Shown here in pieces: positions 1 to 5,824 of a DNA stretch of 8,678 nucleotides. This stretch comes from CAKTOF01 sp964523945 (GTDB lineage Bacteria > Bacillota > Clostridia > Oscillospirales > Oscillospiraceae), in NCBI GenBank assembly GCA_964523945.1, contig CAZGBU010000086.1:1-8678 (forward strand), given 5' to 3'. Under the pieces are notes generated by a model. It ran no database searches and was not told where the DNA came from. It saw only the letters and a list, made by a program, of their open reading frames with translations. A program made the position numbers and the translations under genes. Numbering within the stretch: position 1 is the first letter of the stretch; every line of letters starts with the position of its first letter.

Positions 1-108
1 TCTCAATTCTCTGGCCCATATCTCCGCGCTGGCCGTTGCTTTGGCCGCTGCCTCGTTTTGCTCGTGGCTGTTATAAAAGTAACACAGTCCTTGGTAGAAT
101 GCAATCAA
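1..108 (-). other. Unrecognised open frame, partial at left edge
   Basis: On the minus strand a frame stays open from a TTG at 108-106 to the window edge, 36 codons, after an in-frame TAA further upstream. It reads with a hydrophilic, helical composition (short pieces: FYQGLCYFYNSHEQ, then AAAKATASAEIWARELR). I do not recognise the family. No Shine-Dalgarno sequence precedes the TTG, so this may be the remnant of a longer gene rather than a true start. It would be divergent from the lipoprotein gene that follows. The opposite strand is also open here, so coding is uncertain. Confidence 0.25.
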
Positions 109-131
109 AAAACGACAAAGTTACAAGTGGA

Positions 132-145
132 TGAAAATATTTTCA
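132..145. promoter_or_regulatory. Perfect 14-bp palindrome, candidate operator
   Basis: TGAAAATATTTTCA is identical to its own reverse complement. It ends ten bases before the -35 element of the promoter at 155-183, a position suited to a regulator binding site. It resembles a 7-1-7 Fur-type box lacking the central base, but I do not assign a regulator. Confidence 0.4.
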
Positions 146-154
146 AAAAAGCAC

Positions 155-183
155 TTCACATTTGAGGGTGTTCCTGTTAAAAT
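155..183 (+). promoter_or_regulatory. Promoter of the transglutaminase-like lipoprotein gene
   Basis: A -35 element TTCACA (155-160, five of six consensus bases) is followed by a 17-base spacer and a -10 element TAAAAT (178-183, five of six). A TG one base upstream of the -10 makes it an extended -10 (TGTTAAAAT, 175-183). Transcription should start near 190, about 40 bases before the ATG at 231. Confidence 0.6.
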
Positions 184-230
184 GTATGAGAATGTAAATC
201 CGGCCGCAAGGCAAAAGGAGGAGATTTCCC

Positions 231-1274
231 ATGAAAAAATGGAAGAAGAGGGCACTGCCCTTTTTGATTCTGTTGTCCATGATGCTCAGTGGGTGCGCCT
301 CCGGCACTGCCGGGTCAGATACTGCTGCTGAAGAGATCACCGGGACGACTGAAACGGCTGAGGCTGCGGAGACGGCGGAGACCGAAGAGGTGGCTTGGGT
401 GGACAGCGTGACGCTGGAGGAAGTGGACCTGGAGGAGGAGGCGGTGGCTCTGGCGGCCTCCGCGGCCATTCCAGACACTATGATGCCGGTGGCCTCTGGC
501 ACGGCGGTGAAGAGCTGCGATAAGGCTGTTATCGACTACTCCAATACCCAGGACGGCTATGTGATGGTGAAGTACACGGCCTCCACCTCCCAGCGGCTCA
601 AGGCGCAGGTGAAGGGCCCCACCACCACCTATACTTATAACCTCGCCGCCGGGGACTGGGAGACTTTCCCGCTGTCTGACGGAAACGGCGCCTATCAGGT
701 GATCGTCTATGAGAATGTCTCCGGCACCAAGTACTCCACCGTGGTTTCCGTCAGCTTCCAGGTGACATTGACGGACGAGTTCGCCCCTTTCCTGCGTCCC
801 AACCAGTATGTGGATTACGGCGTGGCGGTGAACACCGTGGCTAAGGCGGCGGAGCTGACCGCCGGGATGACGAGCCCGTTGTCCAAGGTACAGGCCATCT
901 ATGGGTTCGTAGTGACCAACCTGACCTATGACAGAGAGCTGGCGGAAACCGTGCAGAGCGGCTATCTGCCGGTGCTGGACACGGTGCTGGCCAAGAAGAC
1001 CGGGATCTGCTTTGACTATGCCGCCCTGATGACCGGTATGCTGCGCAGCCAGGGCGTTCCCTGCAAGCTGGTGGTGGGCTATGCCGGCACCGCCTATCAC
1101 GCCTGGATCAGCGTCTGGTCTGATGAGACAGGCTGGGTGGAGGGTGTCGTCTACTTCGACGGCACCACTTGGCAGCGGATGGATCCCACTTTCGCCTCCA
1201 GTGCCAACCAGAGTGCTGCCATCATGCAGTACATCGGCGACGGCACCAATTACACAGTGAAATATCTCTACTAA
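231..1274 (+). CDS. Transglutaminase-like domain lipoprotein
   Basis: This is a 347-residue predicted lipoprotein on the outer face of the membrane. The N terminus has a KKWKKR charge cluster, a hydrophobic stretch and a lipobox LSGC with the lipidated Cys at residue 22. An acidic, Thr/Ala/Glu-rich linker follows (about 23-75), then an unassigned beta-rich region (about 90-180). The C-terminal half is a transglutaminase/cysteine-protease-like fold with the expected triad: Cys260 in KTGICFDYA, His290 in YHAWISVW and Asp318 in MDPTF. Such proteins often act on cell-wall or surface proteins, but the substrate cannot be read from the sequence. The start is set by AAAGGAGGAG a few bases upstream of the ATG. 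The gene is a single unit with its own promoter and terminator. The domain call is firm; the biological role is open. Confidence 0.88.
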   Translation: MKKWKKRALPFLILLSMMLSGCASGTAGSDTAAEEITGTTETAEAAETAETEEVAWVDSVTLEEVDLEEEAVALAASAAIPDTMMPVASGTAVKSCDKAVIDYSNTQDGYVMVKYTASTSQRLKAQVKGPTTTYTYNLAAGDWETFPLSDGNGAYQVIVYENVSGTKYSTVVSVSFQVTLTDEFAPFLRPNQYVDYGVAVNTVAKAAELTAGMTSPLSKVQAIYGFVVTNLTYDRELAETVQSGYLPVLDTVLAKKTGICFDYAALMTGMLRSQGVPCKLVVGYAGTAYHAWISVWSDETGWVEGVVYFDGTTWQRMDPTFASSANQSAAIMQYIGDGTNYTVKYLY

Positions 1275-1282
1275 GATCTTTC

Positions 1283-1311
1283 TTTACGAATTGGAAAGAC
1301 TGTGTTAAAAT
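1283..1311 (+). promoter_or_regulatory. Promoter of the pilus-like operon, overlapping a terminator
   Basis: TTTACG (1283-1288) lies 17 bases upstream of TAAAAT (1306-1311). A TG extension gives TGTTAAAAT (1303-1311), the same nine bases as in the promoter at 175-183. The predicted start, near 1318, falls past most of the left arm of the terminator, so transcripts from here should escape that hairpin while read-through from upstream is stopped. Confidence 0.5.
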
Positions 1312-1343
1312 AGGCTTGTATCCTGATGCAAGCCTATTTTTTT
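1307..1343 (+). terminator. Rho-independent terminator of the lipoprotein gene
   Basis: AAAATAGGCTTG (1307-1318) pairs perfectly with CAAGCCTATTTT (1329-1340). The stem can be extended inward by T-G and A-T pairs, leaving a six-base loop. The run of T from 1337 to 1343 gives the required U tract. It begins about 30 bases after the TAA of the lipoprotein gene. Confidence 0.8.
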
Positions 1344-1356
1344 ATTGGAGATGCCT

Positions 1357-2403
1357 ATGAAATGCAGATTGTTGGCTGACATGGAGCTCTCCTCTTTGTG
1401 CGGAGAGCTGTCGCTGCTGATCCACGCCGGCGTCGGCGCCGGCGACGCGCTGACCCTTCTGGCGGAGGAAGAGCGGGGAAAGGACCAGAAGGAGCTGCTG
1501 TCCGCCATGGCTCGGGAGGCCGATGGCGGCGCACCGCTGGCCGCCGTGATGCGGCAGACCGGCCGCTTTCCCGTGTATGTGACGGGCTTGGTGGAGGTGG
1601 GCGAGCGTACCGGGCACATGGAGGAGGCCCTCCAGGCCCTGTCCCGGTACTATGAGGAGCGGGACCGCCTGGATCGGCAGGTCCGCGCGTCGCTGCTGTA
1701 CCCCTCCGTACTGCTGCTGGTGATGCTGGTGGTGATCGTAGTGCTGCTGGTTCGGGTACTGCCGGTGTTCCAAGACGTGTACGCCTCCCTGGGCGGACAG
1801 CTGACCGGCGTGGCCGGAGGCCTGCTGGTCTTGGGGCAGGCGTTGGACAACGCCATGCCGGTACTGTGCGGGGTGTTGGCGCTGGTGGTGATCGGGCTGG
1901 GCGCCTTTGCCTCCAGCGTCCGGTTCCGGGTCTGGGTCCTGGCTTGGTGGCACCGCCACCGGGGGGATAAGGGTGTGTCCCGGCAGATGGGTGATGCTCG
2001 CTTTGCCCAGGCGTTGGCCATGGGCCTGCGCAGCGGCCTGCCGCTGGAGGAGTCGCTGGAGCTGTCCATCACCCTGCTGGAGGATGTGCCCGCAGCGGTG
2101 CGCCGCTGCCATGACTGCCAGTCCCGACTGGCCCAGGGCGGCGGCCTGGCGGAGGCCCTGCGGGACTCCGGCACCCTGCCCGCCGCCGCCTGCCGCCTGC
2201 TGGCCATGGGCCTGCGCAGCGGCACCGGCGACACGGTGATGGAGGAGATCGCCCGCCGGCTGTCGCTGGAGAGCCGGGAGGCCCTGGAGGCCAAGGTGGC
2301 CCGGGTGGAGCCGGCCTTGGTGCTGGTGACGTCGGTAATGGTGGGCGTTATTCTGCTGTCGGTGATGCTGCCCCTTATGCACATCATGACGGCCATCGGG
2401 TGA
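1357..2403 (+). CDS. Type II secretion/type IV pilus platform protein, GspF/PilC family
   Basis: This is a 348-residue inner-membrane platform protein of the GspF/PilC family, which links cytoplasmic ATPases to pseudopilin assembly. Two helical cytoplasmic repeats are visible. The first spans about residues 10-110 (SSLCGELSLLIHAGVGAGDAL, then VEVGERTGHMEEAL), and the second about 210-310 (FAQALAMGLRSGLPLEESL, then LLAMGLRSGTGDTV). Membrane segments lie near 113-135 (after LLYPSVLLLV), 167-187 and 320-345 (EPALVLVTSVMVGVIL). The usual family length is about 400, so the N-terminal extension is short. I chose the ATG at 1357 because TTGGAG lies six bases upstream; an in-frame ATG (1351) and TTG (1345) would overlap that site. 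It is the first gene of the operon, and the next start is four bases after its stop. Confidence 0.88.
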   Translation: MKCRLLADMELSSLCGELSLLIHAGVGAGDALTLLAEEERGKDQKELLSAMAREADGGAPLAAVMRQTGRFPVYVTGLVEVGERTGHMEEALQALSRYYEERDRLDRQVRASLLYPSVLLLVMLVVIVVLLVRVLPVFQDVYASLGGQLTGVAGGLLVLGQALDNAMPVLCGVLALVVIGLGAFASSVRFRVWVLAWWHRHRGDKGVSRQMGDARFAQALAMGLRSGLPLEESLELSITLLEDVPAAVRRCHDCQSRLAQGGGLAEALRDSGTLPAAACRLLAMGLRSGTGDTVMEEIARRLSLESREALEAKVARVEPALVLVTSVMVGVILLSVMLPLMHIMTAIG

Positions 2404-2407
2404 GCCT

Positions 2408-2728
2408 ATGAGACGGAAAAACACCTTTTGGGCGGCGGCCCGGGCACTGCTTTTGCCCGTAGTTGCGGTGGTGGTCGTGCTGTGCTTTTTCACCGCCCTT
2501 TCCAATCTGGAGTCCGGCCAGGCCGACGAGGGCCGCCGCCAGCTGGAGGAGGCGCTGCGCCGCTCTGCGGTGGCCTGCTATGCTGCCGAGGGGATCTATC
2601 CCCCGGATCTTACATACTTGGAGGAGCGCTACGGCCTCCAGATCGACACTGACCGCTACACGGTCTATTACGATGTCTTCGCGTCCAACCTGATGCCGGA
2701 CATCACCGTATTGGAAAACGAGACATGA
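2408..2728 (+). CDS. Small bitopic membrane protein of the pilus-like operon
   Basis: A 106-residue protein with one N-terminal membrane segment (about 13-31, LLLPVVAVVVVLCFFTAL) and a soluble domain. That domain starts with an amphipathic helix (about 36-56), followed by EGIYPPDLTYLEERYGL and SNLMPDITVL. The long hydrophobic N-terminal helix plus small globular domain resembles minor pseudopilins, but there is no prepilin-peptidase motif (Gly followed by Glu at +5). The pattern of Tyr-Pro-Pro and Tyr-Leu spacing also recalls the start of globular pilin domains. GGGTGAG precedes the ATG. The next gene starts inside its last codons (ATGA overlap), so the two are translationally coupled. I do not recognise a named family; a role in the pilus-like machine is inferred from position and topology. 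Confidence 0.75.
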   Translation: MRRKNTFWAAARALLLPVVAVVVVLCFFTALSNLESGQADEGRRQLEEALRRSAVACYAAEGIYPPDLTYLEERYGLQIDTDRYTVYYDVFASNLMPDITVLENET

Positions 2729-3219
2729 GACAAGAAAACGATCATTCCCTGAACGGACTGCTGGCGATGGTGCTGTTTGGGGTGTTTGCGGCCTGCGTGT
2801 TGTCGGTGCTGCTGACGGGGACGGACGCCTACCAGCGCCTGACGGAACGGGACCAGGCCAGTTACGAAAGCCGCACCGCCGCCCAATACATCGCCACCCG
2901 GGTCCGCCAGGCGGACTGCGCCGGCGGCGTGAGCGCAGGCACTTTCGGCGATTCCGATGCCTTGGAGCTGTGGGAAACCGTGGGCGAGAGCACCTATGTC
3001 ACCCGGGTCTACTGCTATGACGGCTGGCTGCGGGAACTGTTCACCGACGCCGGCGGCGATTTCGCCCCGGAGGATGGCGAAAAGGTTCTGGAGGCCGACT
3101 CCCTGGCCGTGACGCTGTCCTCCTTCGGACTGTTGACGGCGCAGATCACCTCCGCAGACGGCACTGTGCAGCAGGTGGTCCTGACCTTGCGCAGCGGCAG
3201 AGGGGAGGCGGCGGCATGA
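2725..3219 (+). CDS. DUF4860-like membrane protein
   Basis: A 164-residue protein with a single membrane segment near residues 11-31 (GLLAMVLFGVFAACVLSVLL), followed by a helical stretch (YQRLTERDQASYESRTAAQYIATRVRQAD, about 36-65) and a beta-rich domain to the end. Length and pattern fit my recollection of the DUF4860 family, found in Clostridia next to PilC- and PilT-like genes. The function of that family is not established. The shape, with a hydrophobic N-terminal helix extended by a heptad-like helix and then a small beta domain, is that of a minor pseudopilin, but without a prepilin cleavage site. It overlaps its neighbours by ATGA on both sides (2725-2728 and 3216-3219), which argues for fixed stoichiometry. 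The family name is from memory and could be checked by a profile search. Confidence 0.78.
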   Translation: MRQENDHSLNGLLAMVLFGVFAACVLSVLLTGTDAYQRLTERDQASYESRTAAQYIATRVRQADCAGGVSAGTFGDSDALELWETVGESTYVTRVYCYDGWLRELFTDAGGDFAPEDGEKVLEADSLAVTLSSFGLLTAQITSADGTVQQVVLTLRSGRGEAAA

Positions 3220-3638
3220 AGCGGAGTAAGACCCCGCTGGCGCTGATGGAGCAGCTGGTGATGGTGCTGGTGTTTGCTCTGGCGGCGGCTCTGTGCGTAC
3301 AGGTGTTTGTGTTGGCGGACCAGACCTCCCGCCGGGACGAGGAGCGGGACCGGGCCCTGCTGGAGGCCCAGAACGCCGCCGAGGCGCTGAAAAGCGCCGA
3401 CGAGAGCTACTTTTCCGCCCTGTCCGCCGCCTCCGGCGATGGCGGCTGGAGCATTTCCTACGATGCGGGCTGGCAGAGCGTGACGGACGCCTCCACGGTG
3501 TCCTACCATCTTCTGATCCTGTTGACGGACAGTGGGCAGGACGATCTCTGGACCGCTCAGGTGCAGGTTTACACCGGGGAGGGCGATCTGCTGGTGGACC
3601 TTCCCGTGGCCGGACAGGAGGTGAGCTTGGATGGATGA
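3216..3638 (+). CDS. Pseudopilin-like membrane protein
   Basis: A 140-residue protein whose N terminus is the most pilin-like of the four small proteins in this operon. A basic start (KRSKTP) is followed by LALMEQLVMVLVFALAAALC. The Glu12 sits at +5 if cleavage falls after Pro7, exactly where a type IV prepilin has its conserved Glu, but the Gly at -1 is replaced by Pro. After the membrane segment (about 9-33) comes a charged helix (DQTSRRDEERDRALLEAQNAAEALKS), then a beta-rich domain. A GspI/GspJ-like minor pseudopilin role is inferred. GGGGAGG precedes the ATG. It overlaps the gene before by four bases and the one after by eight. Whether it is processed by a prepilin peptidase is uncertain. 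Confidence 0.75.
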   Translation: MKRSKTPLALMEQLVMVLVFALAAALCVQVFVLADQTSRRDEERDRALLEAQNAAEALKSADESYFSALSAASGDGGWSISYDAGWQSVTDASTVSYHLLILLTDSGQDDLWTAQVQVYTGEGDLLVDLPVAGQEVSLDG

Positions 3639-4050
3639 GCCCCGTCGCTTTACCCCGCCCGCGGTGGGCGGAAGTTCCCTGCTGGTGATCTTCGCGGTGC
3701 TGTGCTTGACCATTTTCGCCCTGTTAGGGCTGGGGACGGTCCAGGCCAGCCAGCGTCTGTCGGATGCCTCGGCAGAGGCGGTGTACAACTACTATGCCGC
3801 CGACTGCCAGGCGGAGGCTATTCTGGCCCAACTGCGGACCGGGGAGCTGCCGGAGGGTGTCACCGCCTTGGACGGCGATACCTATTTATATACCTGCCAC
3901 GTCTCCGACACCCAGGTGCTGGAGGTGGAGGTGTGGGTCAGCGGAGCGGACTACGAGGTGATGCGCTGGCAGGCGGTATCCGACGCCGAATGGGAGCCGG
4001 ACACCAGTCTGGACATTTGGGACGGCGAAACCGTCGACCCGGAGAGCTGA
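3631..4050 (+). CDS. Small bitopic membrane protein, PilX-like topology
   Basis: A 139-residue protein with a short cytoplasmic head (MDEPRRFTPPAVGG), a membrane segment at about 17-38 (LLVIFAVLCLTIFALLGLG), and a helix (QASQRLSDASAEAVYNYYAADCQAEAILAQL) leading to a small acidic beta domain that ends EPDTSLDIWDGETVDPES. The opening GGSSLLVIFAVL echoes prepilins after the Gly, but no Glu stands at +5. The order of parts and the Ala-Asp-Cys-Gln-Ala helix recall PilX/GspK-like proteins, which carry the region after the membrane helix directly into a repeat of small residues. This similarity is by eye only. A strong AGGAGGTGAG (3616-3625) five bases before the ATG sets the start, inside the end of the previous gene. 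PilT follows after 17 bases. Confidence 0.72.
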   Translation: MDEPRRFTPPAVGGSSLLVIFAVLCLTIFALLGLGTVQASQRLSDASAEAVYNYYAADCQAEAILAQLRTGELPEGVTALDGDTYLYTCHVSDTQVLEVEVWVSGADYEVMRWQAVSDAEWEPDTSLDIWDGETVDPES

Positions 4051-4067
4051 TACAAGGAGGAATGGAA

Positions 4068-5126
4068 ATGGCGGATGTGCTGGAATATCTGCGCCGGGCG
4101 GTGGAGGACAAGGCTTCGGACCTGTTTATCGTAGCCGGCAGCACAGTGTGCGCGAAGGTGGATGGGCATCTGCGCTCCCTCAGCCAGGAGAAGGTGTTCC
4201 CCCAGGAGACGGAAACCCTGATCGGTGCCATCTACGAGATGGCCGGGCGGGACATGACGCTGTACCGCCGGGTGGGAGACGACGACTTTTCCTTCGCGGT
4301 GCCGGGGCTGGCCCGGCTCCGCGTGAACGCGTACCGTCAGCGGGGCTCGCTGGCCGCGGTGGTGCGGGTGGTGGCCTTTGACATTCCCGACTGGCAGGCC
4401 ATGGGCATCCCGGAGGAGGTCATGGCCCTGGCGGACGTGGGCCACGGCATGGTGCTGGTAACGGGCACCGCCGGCAGCGGCAAGTCCACCACCCAGGCCT
4501 GCGTGATCGACCGGATCAACCGGACCCGGCAGGGCCACATCATCACGCTGGAGGACCCCATCGAGTTCCTCCACCGGGACCGGGAGAGCATCATCAGCCA
4601 GCGGGAGATCGCCATTGACACGGAGGACTATCTGTCGGCCCTGCGGGCGTGTCTGCGGCAGGCACCGGACGTGATATTGCTGGGCGAGATGCGGGACCAC
4701 GAAACCATCCGCACAGCCATGACGGCGGTGGAGACGGGGCATCTGGTGATTGCCACCCTCCACACCAGGGGCGCAGTGAACACCATCGACCGGATCGTGG
4801 ACTCCTTCCCGCCGGCCCAGCAGGCCCAGATCCGGGTCCAGCTGAGCATGGTGCTGCACACGGTGGTGTCCCAGCAGCTGCTGCCGGACCGGGAGGGCGG
4901 CCTCGTGGCGGCCTTCGAGATCATGCACGTCAACGGCGCCATCCGTAGCATGATCCGGGACAGCAAGAGCCATCAGATCGACAACGCCATCGCCTCCGGT
5001 GCCGCCGAGGGGATGATGACCATGGACCAGTCCATTCTGACGCTGTACCAGGCGGGGAAAATCACGCTGGAGACCGCCTTGGACCACGCCGACAACCCGG
5101 AGCAGCTGCGCCGCCGTCTAGGCTGA
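4068..5126 (+). CDS. pilT: Type IV pilus retraction ATPase PilT
   Basis: A 352-residue hexameric secretion ATPase of the PilT/VirB11 superfamily, which in type IV pili powers pilus retraction from the cytoplasm. The sequence shows every family hallmark: Walker A GTAGSGKST (residues 133-141), the Asp box TLEDPIE (160-166), the Walker B region VILLGEMRD (202-210) and the His box HLVIATLHT (225-233). The C-terminal AIRSMIRDSK (291-300) matches the AIRNLIRE signature that marks PilT rather than PilB. Length is normal for PilT. The start at 4068 is chosen because AAGGAGG (4054-4060) lies seven bases before it; an in-frame ATG at 4062 is too close, and the longer frame upstream is a shadow of the previous gene. 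It is the last gene of the operon and the only ATPase here, so an assembly ATPase must come from elsewhere if a pilus is made. Confidence 0.92.
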   Translation: MADVLEYLRRAVEDKASDLFIVAGSTVCAKVDGHLRSLSQEKVFPQETETLIGAIYEMAGRDMTLYRRVGDDDFSFAVPGLARLRVNAYRQRGSLAAVVRVVAFDIPDWQAMGIPEEVMALADVGHGMVLVTGTAGSGKSTTQACVIDRINRTRQGHIITLEDPIEFLHRDRESIISQREIAIDTEDYLSALRACLRQAPDVILLGEMRDHETIRTAMTAVETGHLVIATLHTRGAVNTIDRIVDSFPPAQQAQIRVQLSMVLHTVVSQQLLPDREGGLVAAFEIMHVNGAIRSMIRDSKSHQIDNAIASGAAEGMMTMDQSILTLYQAGKITLETALDHADNPEQLRRRLG

Positions 5127-5137
5127 ATCCCGCGCAA

Positions 5138-5164
5138 GACCGCCCTTCGGGGCGGTCCTTTTTT
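5138..5164 (+). terminator. Rho-independent terminator of the pilus-like operon
   Basis: GACCGCCC (5138-5145) pairs with GGGCGGTC (5150-5157) around a stable TTCG tetraloop, followed by CTTTTTT. It begins 12 bases after the PilT stop codon. Confidence 0.9.
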
Positions 5165-5211
5165 GCCCTGCCTGCCCACTGCCCTTGTTTTTCGGATACC
5201 CCCGAAAAGCG

Positions 5212-5278
5212 GGTTCTGAAAAATGGCCTATTTACATGGTTTTCAGACCTTTTCAGATTGCTTTGTAAAAAATTACAA
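5212..5278. promoter_or_regulatory. Cluster of inverted and direct repeats, candidate regulatory region
   Basis: TCTGAAAA (5215-5222) is the inverse of TTTTCAGA, which occurs twice in direct order ten bases apart (5240-5247, 5250-5257). The first pair can form a hairpin, extended by GG/CC with one bulged T. Just after lies a perfect inverted repeat, TTGTAA-AAAA-TTACAA (5263-5278). A lone TTGTAA half site recurs at 5337-5342, near the candidate promoter. The rest of the gap 5165-5350 shows no gene. Confidence 0.4.
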
Positions 5279-5350
5279 TTACAGGAAAGGAGTTTTGTGG
5301 AATATGACGAATAAGTTTTGAAAGAAAAAAGCTGTTTTGTAACCTTATCG

Positions 5351-5359
5351 TGATATACT
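5351..5359 (+). promoter_or_regulatory. Candidate extended -10 promoter for the surface-protein region
   Basis: TGATATACT is a near-perfect extended -10 (TGnTATAAT). No convincing -35 stands 16-18 bases upstream, where the sequence is a T-rich GCTGTTTTG, so activity may depend on the TG extension or an activator. The start of transcription would fall near 5366, with the ribosome binding site GGGAGGTGAG following at 5377-5386. Confidence 0.45.
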
Positions 5360-5392
5360 ATGTTCAACAAGTGAGTGGGAGGTGAGTACCGG

Positions 5393-5638
5393 ATGCAGAT
5401 GAAACAATGGGGAAATGCGTATCGGACTACAGTGGTGTGCGTGGAGAGCTACGAAGCGCGGGTACTGCGCGGGCGGCTGTACAATCCGCATTTGCCGGAG
5501 GGCGAGACCTTCTGCAGTACGATGGATTTTCTTCTTCGGATGGAGAAGCTGCTGGACGACATGCGGTTCCCCCTAACCTTTCTCGGCGGTCCGATCCTTC
5601 GGTTCCCCAGCAGAACGGACAACGGCACCCCCGTCTGA
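5393..5638 (+). CDS. Surviving N-terminal reading frame of the broken small protein
   Basis: The first 81 codons remain translatable from ATG 5393, with a good ribosome binding site, and end at TGA 5636-5638 after about twenty out-of-frame residues (FLGGPILRFPSRTDNGTPV). This is the stretch a gene finder would call as a hypothetical protein. It could start earlier at GTG 5375, but that would overlap the ribosome binding site. It has no signal peptide or membrane segment. It contains about the first half of the original protein, so it is unlikely to keep the full function. Confidence 0.45.
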   Translation: MQMKQWGNAYRTTVVCVESYEARVLRGRLYNPHLPEGETFCSTMDFLLRMEKLLDDMRFPLTFLGGPILRFPSRTDNGTPV

Positions 5639-5824
5639 AACAGAGCGGCAGGAAGGGCGGCGCGGCACCTTTGCGGTGCGGATATTGTCCCGGCAGAACG
5701 CCAGCTGGCAGGGCTCCCTCACCTAGCTGGAAAAAGGAAAGGAGGAGAACTTCCGCAGCGTTCTGGACTGCTTTTACTGATGCACAGCGCGTTGGAACCG
5801 GATGAGGAACCGTCCGGTCCCTGA
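5393..5824 (+). pseudogene. Broken gene for a small protein of about 143 residues
   Basis: Three frames join into one protein if three lesions are repaired. The first part (frame from ATG 5393, ribosome site GGGAGGTGAG six bases upstream) runs from KQWGNAYRTTVVCVESYEA through GRLYNPHLPEGETF to MRFPLTF. One extra T in 5579-5581 shifts the frame; dropping it continues as TFSAVRSFGSPAE, GTFAVRILSRQNASWQGSLT. A TAG at 5724-5726 stands where the related proteins I recall have Trp (TGG). The sequence then reads LEKGKEENFRSVLD, and a missing base at about 5769 must be restored to give LLLMHSALEPDEEPSGP and the TGA at 5822-5824. The two indels cancel, so the total length stays a multiple of three. 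The original protein has no known function to me; short soluble proteins with this FYNP...RQNASWQGS pattern occur in gut Clostridia. Two or more sequencing errors are possible but would not explain the TAG as easily. Confidence 0.7.

Noticed and set aside
131..331. 66-codon plus-strand frame starting at 131
   Set aside because: It spans the promoter and the ribosome site of the lipoprotein gene and overlaps its signal peptide in another frame.
315..1100. Minus-strand frame opposite the lipoprotein gene
   Set aside because: No domain signal, no ribosome binding site, His/Gly/Leu-rich shadow composition. The plus strand carries the lipobox and transglutaminase triad.
1342..2505. Long minus-strand frame opposite the PilC-like gene (387 codons)
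   Set aside because: His/Gln-rich low-complexity translation typical of the antisense of a GC-rich gene. The plus strand has clear GspF/PilC motifs.
3702..4067. N-terminal extension of PilT to an ATG at 3702
   Set aside because: This part is an out-of-frame reading of the previous gene. AAGGAGG sets the start at 4068, and PilT length is then normal.
3951..5087. Long minus-strand frame opposite pilT (378 codons)
   Set aside because: Antisense shadow of pilT, whose Walker A, Walker B and AIRSMIR motifs are unmistakable on the plus strand.
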